Shown here: piece by piece, positions 21,255 through 30,745 of the stretch
Position numbering within the stretch: position 1 is the first letter of the stretch
Layout of the letters: each line of letters starts with the position of its first letter
NCBI GenBank assembly: GCA_002205965.3
Contig: NADL03000079.1
Span: 310,001-374,000, forward strand
DNA length: 64,000 nt
Origin: Kappaphycus alvarezii
Lineage: Eukaryota; Rhodophyta; Florideophyceae; Gigartinales; Solieriaceae
Reading direction: 5' to 3'
The notes under the pieces: model-generated
Told to the model about the DNA's origin: nothing
Seen by the model: only the letters and a program-made list of their open reading frames with translations
Databases searched by the model: none
Made by a program: the position numbers and the translations under genes

Positions 21255-22862
21255 CTACATCAACTTTAGATCCCCAAAGAACACGGAAACCTTGTCAACA
21301 GTGCCCATGCATTTTGAGACGGTTCCATCCGCTACAGTTATTTTTCGAGTCGTTGGAGTAATTTCGAGACCTAGATCTGTCACCAAAGTTTCTGAAATGA
21401 GGTTTGGAACAGCACCCGAATCGAAGAGAGCTTGGGTTTTCATACCCAATACTTTGACTGGTACCAGCTTAAGACGTCTTGGTGCTGTCGAGGCCGATTG
21501 AAGAAACAGTTTCTTACCCTTAGCGGACTTATTAGACCTGATAATTTTTTTGAGTTCTTTTCTCGCATCCTCTGCGTCGCCCCTCAAAAGTTGACCAAAC
21601 GTTATCCCAGTTGGGGCCGATGCAAGCTCAGCCACCAAATTGTACCTCTTCACATACTCTAGTACGTCCTTAGAGATACTCTTAACTTTCTTACTCTTTT
21701 TCGTCTTCTTGGCCGGAGTGACTCCCACTCCTGGAACAACTTGATCAGACCTCTTGGTTCGAGGAGGTACAGGTGCTGGGATATGCTCCAGCATTCCATA
21801 CTCTAGCCTAGGTTTCTTCGATAAAATGTTCCCTTCCCCATCCCTTTTTGTCACATTGACTTGACTAATCTCTTCAGCGATGGATACGTTACCGGCATCC
21901 GTCAACCTTTGATCCCTTCTATTTTGTAAGATTTTCACCTCTGGTCCTGACTCACTCCTCGCTTCCGATAAATTTGCTCTTCTGTTGTCTTTAGACCAGC
22001 AGTTACTTTCATGATGCCCATATCGACCGCACTTTGCACAACGAGTGTTTCTATGTGGATTATCAGGACACCTGTTTGCAAAGTGTCCAGGCTTGTGACA
22101 GTAAGAACAGACTTCTGCGGCCTTAGGGGCCCCAGACTGGTTCTTCTTAATGGTAAGAGTAAGGCTTTCCAACTGCGAGGTTATCATGTCAAGTCGATTA
22201 TCGAATCGGGTTTCCAACCTTTCTTCCAAGTTTTTGACATCGCTCCTGACAGATTCTAATGCCGCTGCACTAGTAGCCGGCCTTTGATAATTCTTTTCAG
22301 GATGTACGATAGACATCGATGTGCGGGTTTCCCTCGGTACCTCACTCAGTGACTGAAACGTCTCCGAATTTTTGACAAATTCTACTATGGTACCCTTCAG
22401 TTCATCAAAAGTGTGAGGGCCCTTGATGAGGAGGAAATCGGAGAGCCGCTTATCCCCCATAGCCGCCTTACGCAGCATTCCGTACTTGGCTTGGGCGTTG
22501 AACCCAGCCTTTTCATAAAGATCACACAAGTACACCAATGAGCTTAACAGATCGTCGAAGTTCAGCCGGGCCTCTATGGCGGTACGAATCATCTCATCTG
22601 GTTCTACCTCCTTAGCATACTCTTTCACAAGCCACTCACATACCTCACCGAAGTTACGCCCATTCCCGTTAAGAGACCACCCGTCGATAAACTTGGACTT
22701 ATATTTGTGCTTTGCGTCACCATGAAGATAGGCGAAGATACTTGCGGCCTTCTCTTCATCGCCCTTCTCTCGCATCACAACGTTGACATATGTGTAAAGA
22801 AACTCCTCAACGTCTTCAGTCTTGCCCCCTGTGAACGTTATACGAGCAGCATTGAGATCCAT
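21255..22862 (-). CDS. Gypsy Gag with two zinc knuckles, fused to protease
   Basis: The ATG at 22862 lies 89 bases after the 5' LTR. The 535-codon product has a helical capsid-like N-terminus (1-170), a coiled-coil segment (about 200-240), two zinc knuckles (C252-C255-H260-C265 and C275-C278-H283-C288), a Lys-rich stretch (385-395), and a protease active site DSGA at 481-484. Gag and protease share one frame. Breakage occurs near 21270. Confidence 0.9.
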   Translation of the reverse strand: MDLNAARITFTGGKTEDVEEFLYTYVNVVMREKGDEEKAASIFAYLHGDAKHKYKSKFIDGWSLNGNGRNFGEVCEWLVKEYAKEVEPDEMIRTAIEARLNFDDLLSSLVYLCDLYEKAGFNAQAKYGMLRKAAMGDKRLSDFLLIKGPHTFDELKGTIVEFVKNSETFQSLSEVPRETRTSMSIVHPEKNYQRPATSAAALESVRSDVKNLEERLETRFDNRLDMITSQLESLTLTIKKNQSGAPKAAEVCSYCHKPGHFANRCPDNPHRNTRCAKCGRYGHHESNCWSKDNRRANLSEARSESGPEVKILQNRRDQRLTDAGNVSIAEEISQVNVTKRDGEGNILSKKPRLEYGMLEHIPAPVPPRTKRSDQVVPGVGVTPAKKTKKSKKVKSISKDVLEYVKRYNLVAELASAPTGITFGQLLRGDAEDARKELKKIIRSNKSAKGKKLFLQSASTAPRRLKLVPVKVLGMKTQALFDSGAVPNLISETLVTDLGLEITPTTRKITVADGTVSKCMGTVDKVSVFFGDLKLM

Positions 22863-22930
22863 GATTACCGAGAAGAAATCCCCCGAAGTGTTCCTTACTA
22901 CTGCTCAACTCGAATACCTCGGGTGCAACC

Positions 22931-22948
22931 CCCTCCACAAGAGTACCA
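22931..22948 (-). promoter_or_regulatory. Gypsy primer-binding site (candidate)
   Basis: Two bases after the 5' LTR the sense strand reads TGGTACTCTTGTGGAGGG, beginning with the TGG that pairs with a tRNA CCA end. The primer tRNA is not identified. Confidence 0.6.
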
Positions 22949-23255
22949 AATGATAGGGGTAAATCGGCGGGGGAGAGATCCTCAGAGCCAATTACCCTGA
23001 GAAGGAGGTGTTGCGAGCGACAAAAGTGCTGCCGTGGTATTGTTGAACGAACAAAAGGGAGTGTATATAGAAGAGAGTTGAGAAAGCTACAAGCAAGTAT
23101 AAAAGGGGCAGGGTCTACCACTGACGCTCTGCGACCAGCGTAAGAAAACGTTTTCTTGGGTCTGAAGTTGACTCTCAACTTCCTACTACTCGGGACTTGG
23201 CTTGAAGTTGTCTGCCAACTTGCTTGACCTCTCCATGAGGAAGCAGTTTACTCAG

Positions 23256-23263
23256 CTTATATA
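23256..23263 (-). promoter_or_regulatory. TATA box for gypsy genomic RNA
   Basis: TATATAAG in element sense, also kept at 15608-15615 and in the solo LTR at 2128-2135. It lies about 305 bases before the LTR end and after the acidic ORF, the position expected for the main promoter. Confidence 0.6.
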
Positions 23264-23391
23264 GACTTTTGGCTACCCCTAAAGTCCGAACAAAACTACA
23301 GAAGATACTAAGAAATGCATAAAAATACTTTGTGTGGACAATATACTCTAAGCAAAAGATACTTAAGAAACTAACAATTAATTTGGTCCTC

Positions 23392-23975
23392 TTATTTCCC
23401 ATTCTCTAAATCAGATCCAAACAACTCCTCTAAAATATCCATGCTGTCCAAGCAGTCCCCACAAATATCTGCGAATGGCTCACAACTCTCTATTTCCCCC
23501 TGGGAGATATCTAGACTACTAAAGATATCTCCATCCGGTTCCATCGTGGGCACAACTTGATCCATACTCTCTATTCCAGGCCCCACCGGTCCAACACTTT
23601 CCATGCCCCCTGTTGCCTCATCTTCCTCATCCTCCTCCTCCTCATCCTCCTCATCCTCCTCATTCCTCTCATCCTCCTCATCCTCCTCATCCTCCTCATC
23701 CTCATCTTCTGATCCTCGTACACTAGCTCAGGGGCTAACCATTCCTCGAAGGACTCCCCGCTCTCCTCCTCGACCTTCTCAGCCTCTCCCGGACTTACCT
23801 CCCTCGCTTCTTCTTCTATGAAGAGGCGGCGCACGAACTCGATGATTTGCTTCTTTGTTTGCCGCCGGATGTAGTCGTCGGCATCGGTTGGCCCGTAGGC
23901 GGCGAGACGAAGGCCATTGATGGAACGGGAAGGGCGGTTTTTGGAAATAGGGACAGAGGGGCGAAGGTTGCTCAT
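23392..23975 (-). CDS. LTR-encoded acidic ORF (5' LTR copy)
   Basis: Starting at ATG 23975 the frame encodes a basic N-terminus, a helix (YIRRQTKKQIIEFVRRLFI), and an acidic segment (EEESGESFEEW). It then enters a GAG/GAT repeat where the frame slips (about 23610-23710). The C-terminal 70 codons (23604-23392) are open in the next frame and strongly acidic, ending DSMDILEELFGSDLENGK. If the repeat were in register the product would be about 200 residues. Basic helix plus acidic tail with bulky hydrophobics resembles a transcription activator, but that is only a guess. No family is recognised. Confidence 0.5.
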
Positions 23976-24346
23976 TGTGATAGAAGTTGGGGAACAGGAG
24001 GCAATGTGGGGTGCTTTGGGTGTGTGGGGGGAGAGGGGTGATGAGTAAAATGATCGGGGGCATTTGGAACTTAGAATAAAGGGGTTTAAATAGGCTCCCG
24101 GGGCAGGTTCTATAGATTAGGAATAGGTAAAATAAATCTGCAAGGGATTTTGCAATAGTGCATTTGCGCCCTTCTTCTCAAAAAAAGGCGAATTTGGAGG
24201 AGGAGGTAAGCTAAAAGGGAAAAGGGACTTGATTCGGGGTCGATTCAGAGGGTTAAATACAGTATAAAAATATCTAGATAAAATGGAAGTAAATTTGGAA
24301 ATGACGGTTGGAGAAGTTAGGGGCGGGATCGTTGTAGGTTGCTGGA

Positions 24347-24490
24347 TTACACGAGGGGAGGACCATTTCCTGTCTTACGTGAAGGGAGGACCATTTCCTG
24401 TATTACGTGAAGGGAGGACCATTTCCTGTATTAAATGAGGGAGGACCATTTTTTGTATTAAATGAGGGGAGGACCATTTTTTGTATTACA
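24347..24490. repeat. U3 tandem repeats with TTACGTGA spacers
   Basis: Five units of about 27-30 bp built on GGAGGACCATTTCCTGTATTACGTGAA sit at the outer end of the 5' LTR; the 3' LTR has four. TACGTG cores are typical of bZIP/bHLH sites. Enhancer function is inferred. Confidence 0.75.
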
Positions 24491-24660
24491 GTCTCCCCAT
24501 CAACAGAAGCGTCGCGACCTCTTTACCTGTTTTGCGCTTAGTCTCCAATTGATGTAGGCGCGGTAGGTTTCAATCCGCCGCCTGTATTTGTAGTTAATTT
24601 TTGAATTACCCTCTGCACTCTTTTTTGCCATATTGTAAAACTCGTAAATATTTACCATCA
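24491..24660 (+). mobile_element. LINE-B tail, right part
   Basis: This continues 15223-15302 across the gypsy insertion, beginning with the right-hand target duplication GTCTC (24491-24495). It matches other LINE-B tails (CGTTTTGCGCTTAGTCTCCAA region). Confidence 0.75.
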
Positions 24661-25679
24661 CGGTATGCTTCTTACATTTTCCTTTCCGATACTGCAATTT
24701 TCTCTAGCTAGGGATTGAATAAATATAATCAGATTGCGCAAGTCAGAAACCAGCAATTCAATTCCAAAAGAAAATATTGACCCTTTGAAACTGGAAAAAG
24801 GTTTGGGTGTTTTACTCTTGGAAGATATTTCCGATCTTTGAAACGTGGAGTCCTCTGCCATCTAGTATTGGGGCAGAGGCTAGCTCGCTTCGCGGCATAG
24901 ACGGGAGATAGAATTACTAGCGGGATAGAGTCGATCGGGATGAAGGTATCTTAGAGAGCGATAGCGAGTGAGGAGGTGGCACAGGAGGAATGAAATGGAG
25001 AGGAAAGGACCTGTGATGGAGATACACGTACAAATCAGAGGGATACTTGGAACTATACGACTGGCAGGAAGAATATGGGAAGGGTGGGAAGCTTTTATGT
25101 TGCTCCGGTCCATCCAGGTGCACGGTCAAGTCCAACACGCGCCATAGAACGGCGTGTTAGGGAACGAAGAGTGGTCAATAAAGAATACTGGTGTGAATAG
25201 CGATGTGAAGAAGTCTACACTCCAGAAATCGATTTTTAAAGAGGAGGGGGGAATGATGGAGTAGCCTACTTTGTCTTTTGACAATTCTATCGGGGTCTAA
25301 ATGATGTTTGAAGAGAAGGAAAGGAGAAAAGAGAAACGGGTCTGCGCATTTCAAAGGCACCTGCGCTTTGACTATTATTTTATTCCGGAAAAGATGAGTG
25401 TAATAGAAAATTGCTGCTCATGGCCAGCAAATAGGTGGGAATTTCACGCTTGTTGGGGATAAAAGGCCTGGTTGAAGCCAGTGGCTAGTTTTTCGGAGAC
25501 TATGATCTGAACAATACAGCTTCGAAGTAAACGTTTATCATCTTTGAGATGCAGTTAGATAGGGTTATTGCCAAGAAATCTATAATTGCAAACAAAATGA
25601 TTCTTTTCCCTGCCTATCGTCCAACATCATTCTTTTTAGTTTTTCATTGACATAACACCCCCATAGGAGACAGTTTTAG
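24661..25679. other. No recognisable gene; one short dispersed motif
   Basis: Bases 24791-24840 are one copy of the ~60-bp GTTTGGGTGTTTTACTCTTGG motif. Short minus frames (24880-25138) are Ser/Pro-rich low-quality frames. The stretch matches copy B at 62010-63034. Confidence 0.5.
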
Positions 25680-26501
25680 ATGCTGTCTACGAGACAATTC
25701 AGGACGCGATTACCACGGGAGATTGTAGGAGGCAAGCGTTTTGCGCATCTGTGGGGTTTGCCTGTTCTAAACAGTTCTTGCTTCTGCGCGCTGCGCTCCG
25801 GACTATTGATGAACATTGAGGTCCAGCAATTCTACCTGTGGCTCCGATATCACAATCGTGTCCCTTTGTTCGCTCCTGACACACCATGCCCGAGATTTAG
25901 TTGCCCTGCCATGTTGGGTGTATGCGGCGCCCCTTCACTGTCTTCACTTCTCCAGAAAGCCACTGTCCACGACCTAAAAGCTAGTCTTTGGACCCGGGAC
26001 TGGATAAAAGCCGTTCATTACATCATCATGGAATTAAAAGAGGGAATCCAGCTCTGAAATCCGAGTATTGGAGCTATACGAGTCCAAGGAGGGACTGAAT
26101 TTTAATGACATATATTTCGTAAATACTTTTCCGCCGTCAAACAGAAGGTTGAAACCTTCAACCCGCTTACCTCCGTGCGCGCAGTACGAAGCGCAAAATA
26201 AAGAAGGTATCAACCATTCATTGCAACTTCCCCTCGGAAAGAACTCGTCCCCCTGTCCATATCCACCATTGGATATTGGCATCCAGACGCATACGCTATC
26301 CTGGCCGAAATCGGAATAGGCGTTTCTTTCAGGGCTACGGAATTGCTTATGAAGGCTAACGGGATATTCACGCAATGTCACGCTGCGGCCGCTAGAATTT
26401 CCAAACTTTCCTGCCTTGTAGCTGGCCTTCAGCCGGATTTCAGGCAGTTTGTACTCTTTCATCACTGCTTTCCTATTTTTCTACGCGGAACGCTGGCGTA
26501 A
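25680..26501 (+). mobile_element. LINE-A-like 3' fragment, copy A
   Basis: The plus strand encodes FYLWLRYHNRVPLFAPDTPCP, similar to the segment before the LINE-A zinc motif, then a damaged zinc motif. This is followed by a broken endonuclease stretch (FNDIYFVN) and the C-terminal SISTIGYWHPDAY segment running open to a TAA at 26499-26501. It belongs to a subfamily diverged from the 6330-9656 copy. Copy B: 63035-63862. Confidence 0.7.
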
Positions 26502-27104
26502 AATGGCATCAACGGAAAAACACCAACTAAATGGCAGAAGAGTTATCAAAAGTTACTAGGGAGGTGAAGTAGAATTTTTCTGACAAGGACTAGGGGTGAA
26601 TGTGTAAGAAGAGTCACTTCTTTAGTAACGAATCCGATAAGGAAATGGTAATTTCCTTGCATCGAGTCTAGAGACCTGTATAAAGCTTTTGTTCGAAAGA
26701 AAATCTCCCATCAGGGTTGAAATTTTCGATTATTGGGCCAAAGTGATCCAGAACGAAGCTTCTCTAGAAAGATATTCTTAGCTTTAAAGTATACATTTCT
26801 TCTCTCTCCTCAATAACTAGCTGACTAACATTTTCTCCTGGACCCGATGTCTGATCTTTTCTCGTACTAGCCAGGGGAATTTTAAAGAAATCTCTCGGTG
26901 GCTCCCATCCTGGCCGCCGGCGATACTCATCAGTTTTTACCAGAATTGTTTTCAATGCAATTTCACAGGACCTATAACCCCCGCAGCAATCGCAGCAAAC
27001 AAATCAATTACTATTCGTGTGTACCGCGCTCCTAATCTCCCAGTCGCCGCAACAGGCGGTTATTCTCCTGGATCGACTCCATACCTTTTTTGGGCCGATT
27101 GCGG
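26502..27104. other. No recognisable gene
   Basis: Only short frames are present (for example 63 codons at 26764-26955 minus). Homology with copy B can be followed to 26642, where copy B leaves the window. Confidence 0.5.
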
Positions 27105-27292
27105 TTGTCTGGAAAACCATAGGTTAGATCGGATATATCTTCCAAGAGTAAAACACTCAAACCTTTCCCCTTTCCCAGTCACATGGTGTACTAATCTCCC
27201 TCAACCAGTCTGCTCTCTACAATTTGGTTATCTGGAAAACTATGGGATAGATCTGATATAACTCCTAAGAGTAAAACAACCAAACCTTTTAC
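27105..27292. repeat. Two direct copies of the short dispersed motif
   Basis: Bases 27105-27170 and 27226-27292 share TCTGGAAAAC.ATxGG.TAGATC.GATATA..TCC.AAGAGTAAAAC..CCAAACCTTT. Unlike the foldback at 10628-10857 the two copies here are in the same orientation. Confidence 0.65.
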
Positions 27293-27329
27293 CTCTACAA
27301 TTTTGAATTTTTACCACTGCTTCCTATCG

Positions 27330-27900
27330 ATCCCTCTCTGTCTTTACGTCGCTATTGTGGGCAAGCTCTACGTAAACTCTCGAGGGCTCCCGGTAGTAGC
27401 ATTTTCCTTCTTCGGTCCCAAGCCGCCGCCATCCGTTTCATCCAGCTTGAAGGGGGTTCACTCGGGCTCCAGCTCGACCTTGCCAAGACCCAAGTTTACG
27501 GCTTCTCCCCCCCCACCCCCGTTTGCTACTTCCCTACCCCTTTTCTACCCCCTGGTTTCACCGCTCGCCGCGACATCTCGCTAAACATCGTTACCGCAGG
27601 CGCTGCCGCGACACTCGCAGAGTGCGAGAAGAATCTTCGTTACGGTACTTACTGCGACCAAAACGATATCCTCCTCTCCCTCGTCAGGATTGATATCTAT
27701 GGCGCCTTGGGCAACGACGGGAAGTGTTTTCCGCCGCCTTGCTTCCTTCGCTGCTTCCCATCGCGGTTCCTCCCTCAACAGGAGCTCCGCGACTTCATGA
27801 CCCGTTTTGCGTTTAATCTCCAAGTAAAGCTCGACAGGTTTCAACCCGTCGCCCACATTCGTAGTTAGTTTCTGAATACCCTCCGCGCGCTTCTGCGCAA
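27330..27900 (+). mobile_element. LINE-B internally deleted copy
   Basis: The plus strand starts with an RT thumb-like segment (QLEGGSLGLQLDLAKTQVYG, about 27430-27500), then jumps straight to the LINE-B C-terminal tail (CEKNLRYGTYCDQNDILLS, about 27620-27680). The zinc motif and endonuclease core are missing. Confidence 0.65.
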
Positions 27901-27949
27901 TATTGAAAACTCTTGAAGGTTTACCACCCCAACCACCACACTAGGACAC

Positions 27950-28520
27950 ATGCAGCGATCATCCAACTCAAGTGGACTTCCTTCCGCGCCTCAGAGCCGT
28001 CCAGAATCCCGCAGGACCCCTAAGGAGGTAAGAGAAATACCTGCCGGTTCTGAGTTGTCTCCGAGAAAAGGAGCCAGTTCATCCGGAATGGGGACGGAAT
28101 GGGGACGGAAGATACGCCGCTGAGAGAGAGTCATCCACAGCCTATATTGACATCGACGAATTCAGTTCTCACGGTCGCACTTCCTCCCATGCTCCCCAAA
28201 AAACCGTGTTGGATGCCAATACATAGAGGCTCTGCTTCCTTACCGAATAATCCAAACACATCATCTGGTCCAGAGTCAAGTAAAATGAATCTGAAAAAGG
28301 GGATTGAAATGCAATCTTAATCAAACAACGGGATGTGCGCATCGGAAATTCCCGCCGTGGAAAGAGATGTTATGGACTGGAAAAGGTGTGCATCGAACGA
28401 TTCTTTCCTGAAATATGGGAAGTGGAACTTCTCTTTGAACTTCAGGAGCGAAGAAATGAGTCTTACTTCAAGAGAAGCACAGACTCGAATTAAGTTCTCC
28501 AGAGGGCGATATTATTGAGC
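27950..28520 (+). pseudogene. Ser/Pro-rich broken ORF
   Basis: An ATG at 27953 opens a Ser/Pro-rich frame that ends after an 11-bp tandem duplication (GGAATGGGGAC twice, about 28084-28105). The frame past the duplication (28099-28320) stays open for 73 codons, so one unit fewer would join them. It follows a LINE-B tail directly. The family is unknown; it may be the N-terminus of another LINE ORF. Confidence 0.35.
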
Positions 28521-28700
28521 ATTTAGAGAGTATTCCAATCTCCAAGTCAGTGGCCTAGACAATAAATGTAAAAGAATTGGGTCCTATAAGGACGAGTTTA
28601 ACGCTGTCAAAAAGAAGCAACGTGTCGCGGATCAGTTCGGATGCAGGGCGAAGGCGACATCATCCGCGTCAGAACCCCTAACCGGCTAAATTCTTAGGAG

Positions 28701-29187
28701 TGTGAAAATAAGAACTTGACAGAGTCAGAAGTGAAGGTACGACTTAGTTCTAACGAGCCCAGCGCCTGGAAAGTGCGCTTTTCTCCAGTGCAGAGTATGT
28801 CTAGTCATACAAAGAAGACCACAGGCATTTCAACAAGATTTTCTGATTTTTCACTACGTTACCAAATTTATGCTCAATAATAGTTACAAAAATAATTATC
28901 TACGCGAACATTATTCCAAATAGTAGTTTGTGGTAACATATTTCCTCTAACTATAACTGCAGAATATAAAAACCGACTGAAAGACATAAGAATTGCTTCA
29001 AGAGTAACAAACTGTAAAAATGGGCCAGTCAAAAATAGATAAAATTATTTCCGTGATCCAAAAATAAATAAAAAGATGTCGGCTTTTGACAAAAAGCTGT
29101 TCCACAATTTTTCATCCCTGTATTCGAAATGGAAAACGAATTAAGTAGTTTTCCAATATTTATAAAATCATTTTTCCAATTTTCACA
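28701..29187 (-). mobile_element. Solo LTR related to Copia-3
   Basis: It has TGTGAAAAT and ATTTTCACA at its ends. Its interior resembles the Copia-3 LTR (ATATAAAAACC, GACATAA..ATT, GGGCCAGT..AAAATA.ATAAAATTATT), in the same orientation as 33772-34323. Flanks TAGGAG (28695-28700) and TAGGAA (29188-29193) are a probable, slightly mutated target duplication. Confidence 0.6.
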
Positions 29188-29189
29188 TA

Positions 29190-29340
29190 GGAAGCGGCAA
29201 AGGAGGGTGAGAAGGGGAGGAGTCGTAAACTTGAGTCTTGGCAAGGTTGAGCTGGAACCCGAGTTGGGCTCCTTCAAGCTGGAATAAAACAAGTGGCGGC
29301 GGCGGCTTCGGGCGAGGAAGAAAATGTTACCGTCATCTGC
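29190..29340 (-). mobile_element. LINE-B RT fragment
   Basis: The minus strand resembles the RT thumb segment at 27390-27520 (ADDGNIFFLARS, then the LEGAQLGFQLNLAKTQVY equivalent). It is interrupted on its left by the solo LTR. Confidence 0.55.
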
Positions 29341-29503
29341 CTACCAAGCGTTCAGAGCAGGTGAGAACTTCTCAGTTTGAGTTTTAAGTAGGAAAACATC
29401 AGAAACCGTACAACTCATGTATATCTTCGGAACTATGATTGTGATTATATCAGCTGCTGATGTTGACGGTCATACTTACAAAAATAGCGTGCTAGTCTTT
29501 GTA

Positions 29504-29799
29504 TTGATGATAACTGACTCTCCATGACATTTCGTGGCGTACGTCTGTTGATCGTCAAAGTTTGTGAAGAGCAATGAATCACCTTAGTTGAGTGGTAGCA
29601 ACGCAATGTATTTGTATCATCGTTATTTTTTTTCTGTATGTGCCTTTATCTATGTCTCGCCCGCGCTACTATATACGACTAGTGCCTCCACGCTCTTCTT
29701 GTAAACTGCAGGGTCCAAGCGACTTGCGCCTGAGTCTTTTTTATTCCTTTGAGCCTCAGTTCTCTGAAATATTTTCAGCGTAGCACGATAGTTGTTGTT
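29504..29799 (+). repeat. Copia-1 5' LTR
   Basis: It begins TTGATGATAACTGACTC and ends GTTGTTGTT. It contains a TATATA stretch near 29669. It pairs with 43337-43633. Confidence 0.8.
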
Positions 29800-30265
29800 G
29801 GGTATAGGCCCAGTCCCAACTAATTCGCTATCAATCCGCCCACGGTTTGCTTGGGACGCGAAAAGTCCACCATGGACAGACGGCAAAGGAAACCAAGAAA
29901 ATTTTAAGAATGCCGTATATGATTGGAAGGAATACCATGATTATCTTCCGGACACCAGCTCAAACAAGCTTCCTCTTCAAATTCATGCTATTGCGCTCAA
30001 ATCACAGCTCTACGGTCAGGCTGCAGACCTCATTGCGGAACTGAGGAATGAGCAGCTCAAGAGTGAAGACGTTGTCAAATTGATTGTTGATGCTGTATAT
30101 CAAGCTGACTTTTCATCTGTTATCAGTGAAGCATTTGATGGGTTCAACTCACTGTTGAATACCCATCGCTCACAGAATGAGTCATTGAAGACGTTTGAAA
30201 CTCGTTTCTCTGCCGCGGTTGGAAAATTTAATTCTTTGTCGATTACTACCAAACTCCTTGAATGA
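29792..30265 (+). pseudogene. Copia-1 Gag fragment
   Basis: The product resembles Copia-3 Gag: PRFAWDAKSPPWTDGKG near the N-terminus, QSQLYGQAADLI-like helices and TFETRFSAAVGKF. The codon matching the Copia-3 start is ATA (29804-29806) instead of ATG, within a degenerate primer-binding site (29800-29813). The frame continues brokenly to about 30480. Confidence 0.75.
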
Positions 30266-30745
30266 GAAAATGCCTTGATGCTTCTGAGTAACGCCAATAT
30301 CGAACATTCTCAACGAATGTCCGTGCTGGCAGCTGTTTCTTCGCATGGAACTGTTTTTTTCGGATCAATCCTTCAATGATGACTATTTCATAGCAGTAAC
30401 CTACAAAGAACTGGTATCTGTCGTGAAACATTGCGAAAAAGCATCGACTAACCTTGGGCCACGGCACTATCTACTAGCGCTGCAGGTTCTATGACCCATT
30501 TCAAACGTGGTTGTGGTAGCGGCTTTCGTCGCTCTTCAAATGCTGCCTAATAACGTCATCCCTTTCACGTTTGTAATAAATTCGTACATTGGAAAGACAG
30601 CCAGAACAGTGATGCCCCCTTAAATCCGATGTAAAAGTGCTTGGATACTGCTGAGGAGTTTAGCACAGAAATTGGTTCTGGTGATGTCTCACCGAGTTCC
30701 GGTAACAACAGCTGAAATGTCAAAAGAAAGACTGTTTCTTCCAAT

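Larger units (their letters stand above)
15303..24490 (-). mobile_element. Ty3/gypsy-like LTR retrotransposon, full length
   Basis: The 9,188-bp element begins TGATAGGGG and ends TATTACA, has two LTRs (1,525 and 1,540 bp) and the 5-bp duplication GTCTC. Coding order on the minus strand is Gag with two zinc knuckles, protease, reverse transcriptase, RNase H, integrase, then a long C-terminal extension. RT-RH before IN is the Ty3/gypsy order. The LTRs differ by about one substitution plus a few indels, so the insertion is recent. Even so the pol region has five frame breaks (near 21270, 20440, 19540, 18980 and 18605). Confidence 0.95.
22951..24490 (-). repeat. Gypsy 5' LTR (right)
   Basis: This 1,540-bp LTR has five GGAGGACCATTT units at its U3 end (24347-24490), against four in the other LTR. 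It has a TATTTAAA box (24083-24093) 108 bases before the acidic ORF, and a TATATAAG box (rc 23256-23263) downstream of that ORF. The second box probably drives the genomic RNA, giving a U3 of about 1.2 kb and an R-U5 of about 280 bp. Confidence 0.92.
1..26642. repeat. Large direct duplication, copy A
   Basis: Base 1 corresponds to base 47253 and base 26642 to base 64000, in the same orientation and the same order of parts. After removing a solo LTR (1721-2439) and a gypsy element (15303-24490) with one copy of each target duplication, copy A is about 16.7 kb, the same as copy B. Long stretches (about 8.7-13.7 kb) look almost identical to copy B, while 3.9-5.6 kb carries many small deletions. 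Neither boundary of the duplicated unit is inside the window, because copy A is cut at base 1 and copy B at base 64000. It could be a real segmental duplication with about a 47-kb period, or two haplotypes joined by assembly. Confidence 0.93.

Noticed and set aside
22931-22948. A tRNA gene at the gypsy primer-binding site
   Set aside because: Only a short TGG-led match next to the LTR; no cloverleaf can be drawn.
23175-23402. 75-codon ORF ending KQVGRQLQAKSRVVGS, also seen in the solo LTR (1956-2216)
   Set aside because: Both lie in the shared promoter/R-U5 part; the shared frame follows from nucleotide similarity, and it starts upstream of the TATA box.
24347-24490. CRISPR-like array
   Set aside because: Only 4-5 units without unique spacers, located in an LTR of a eukaryotic element.
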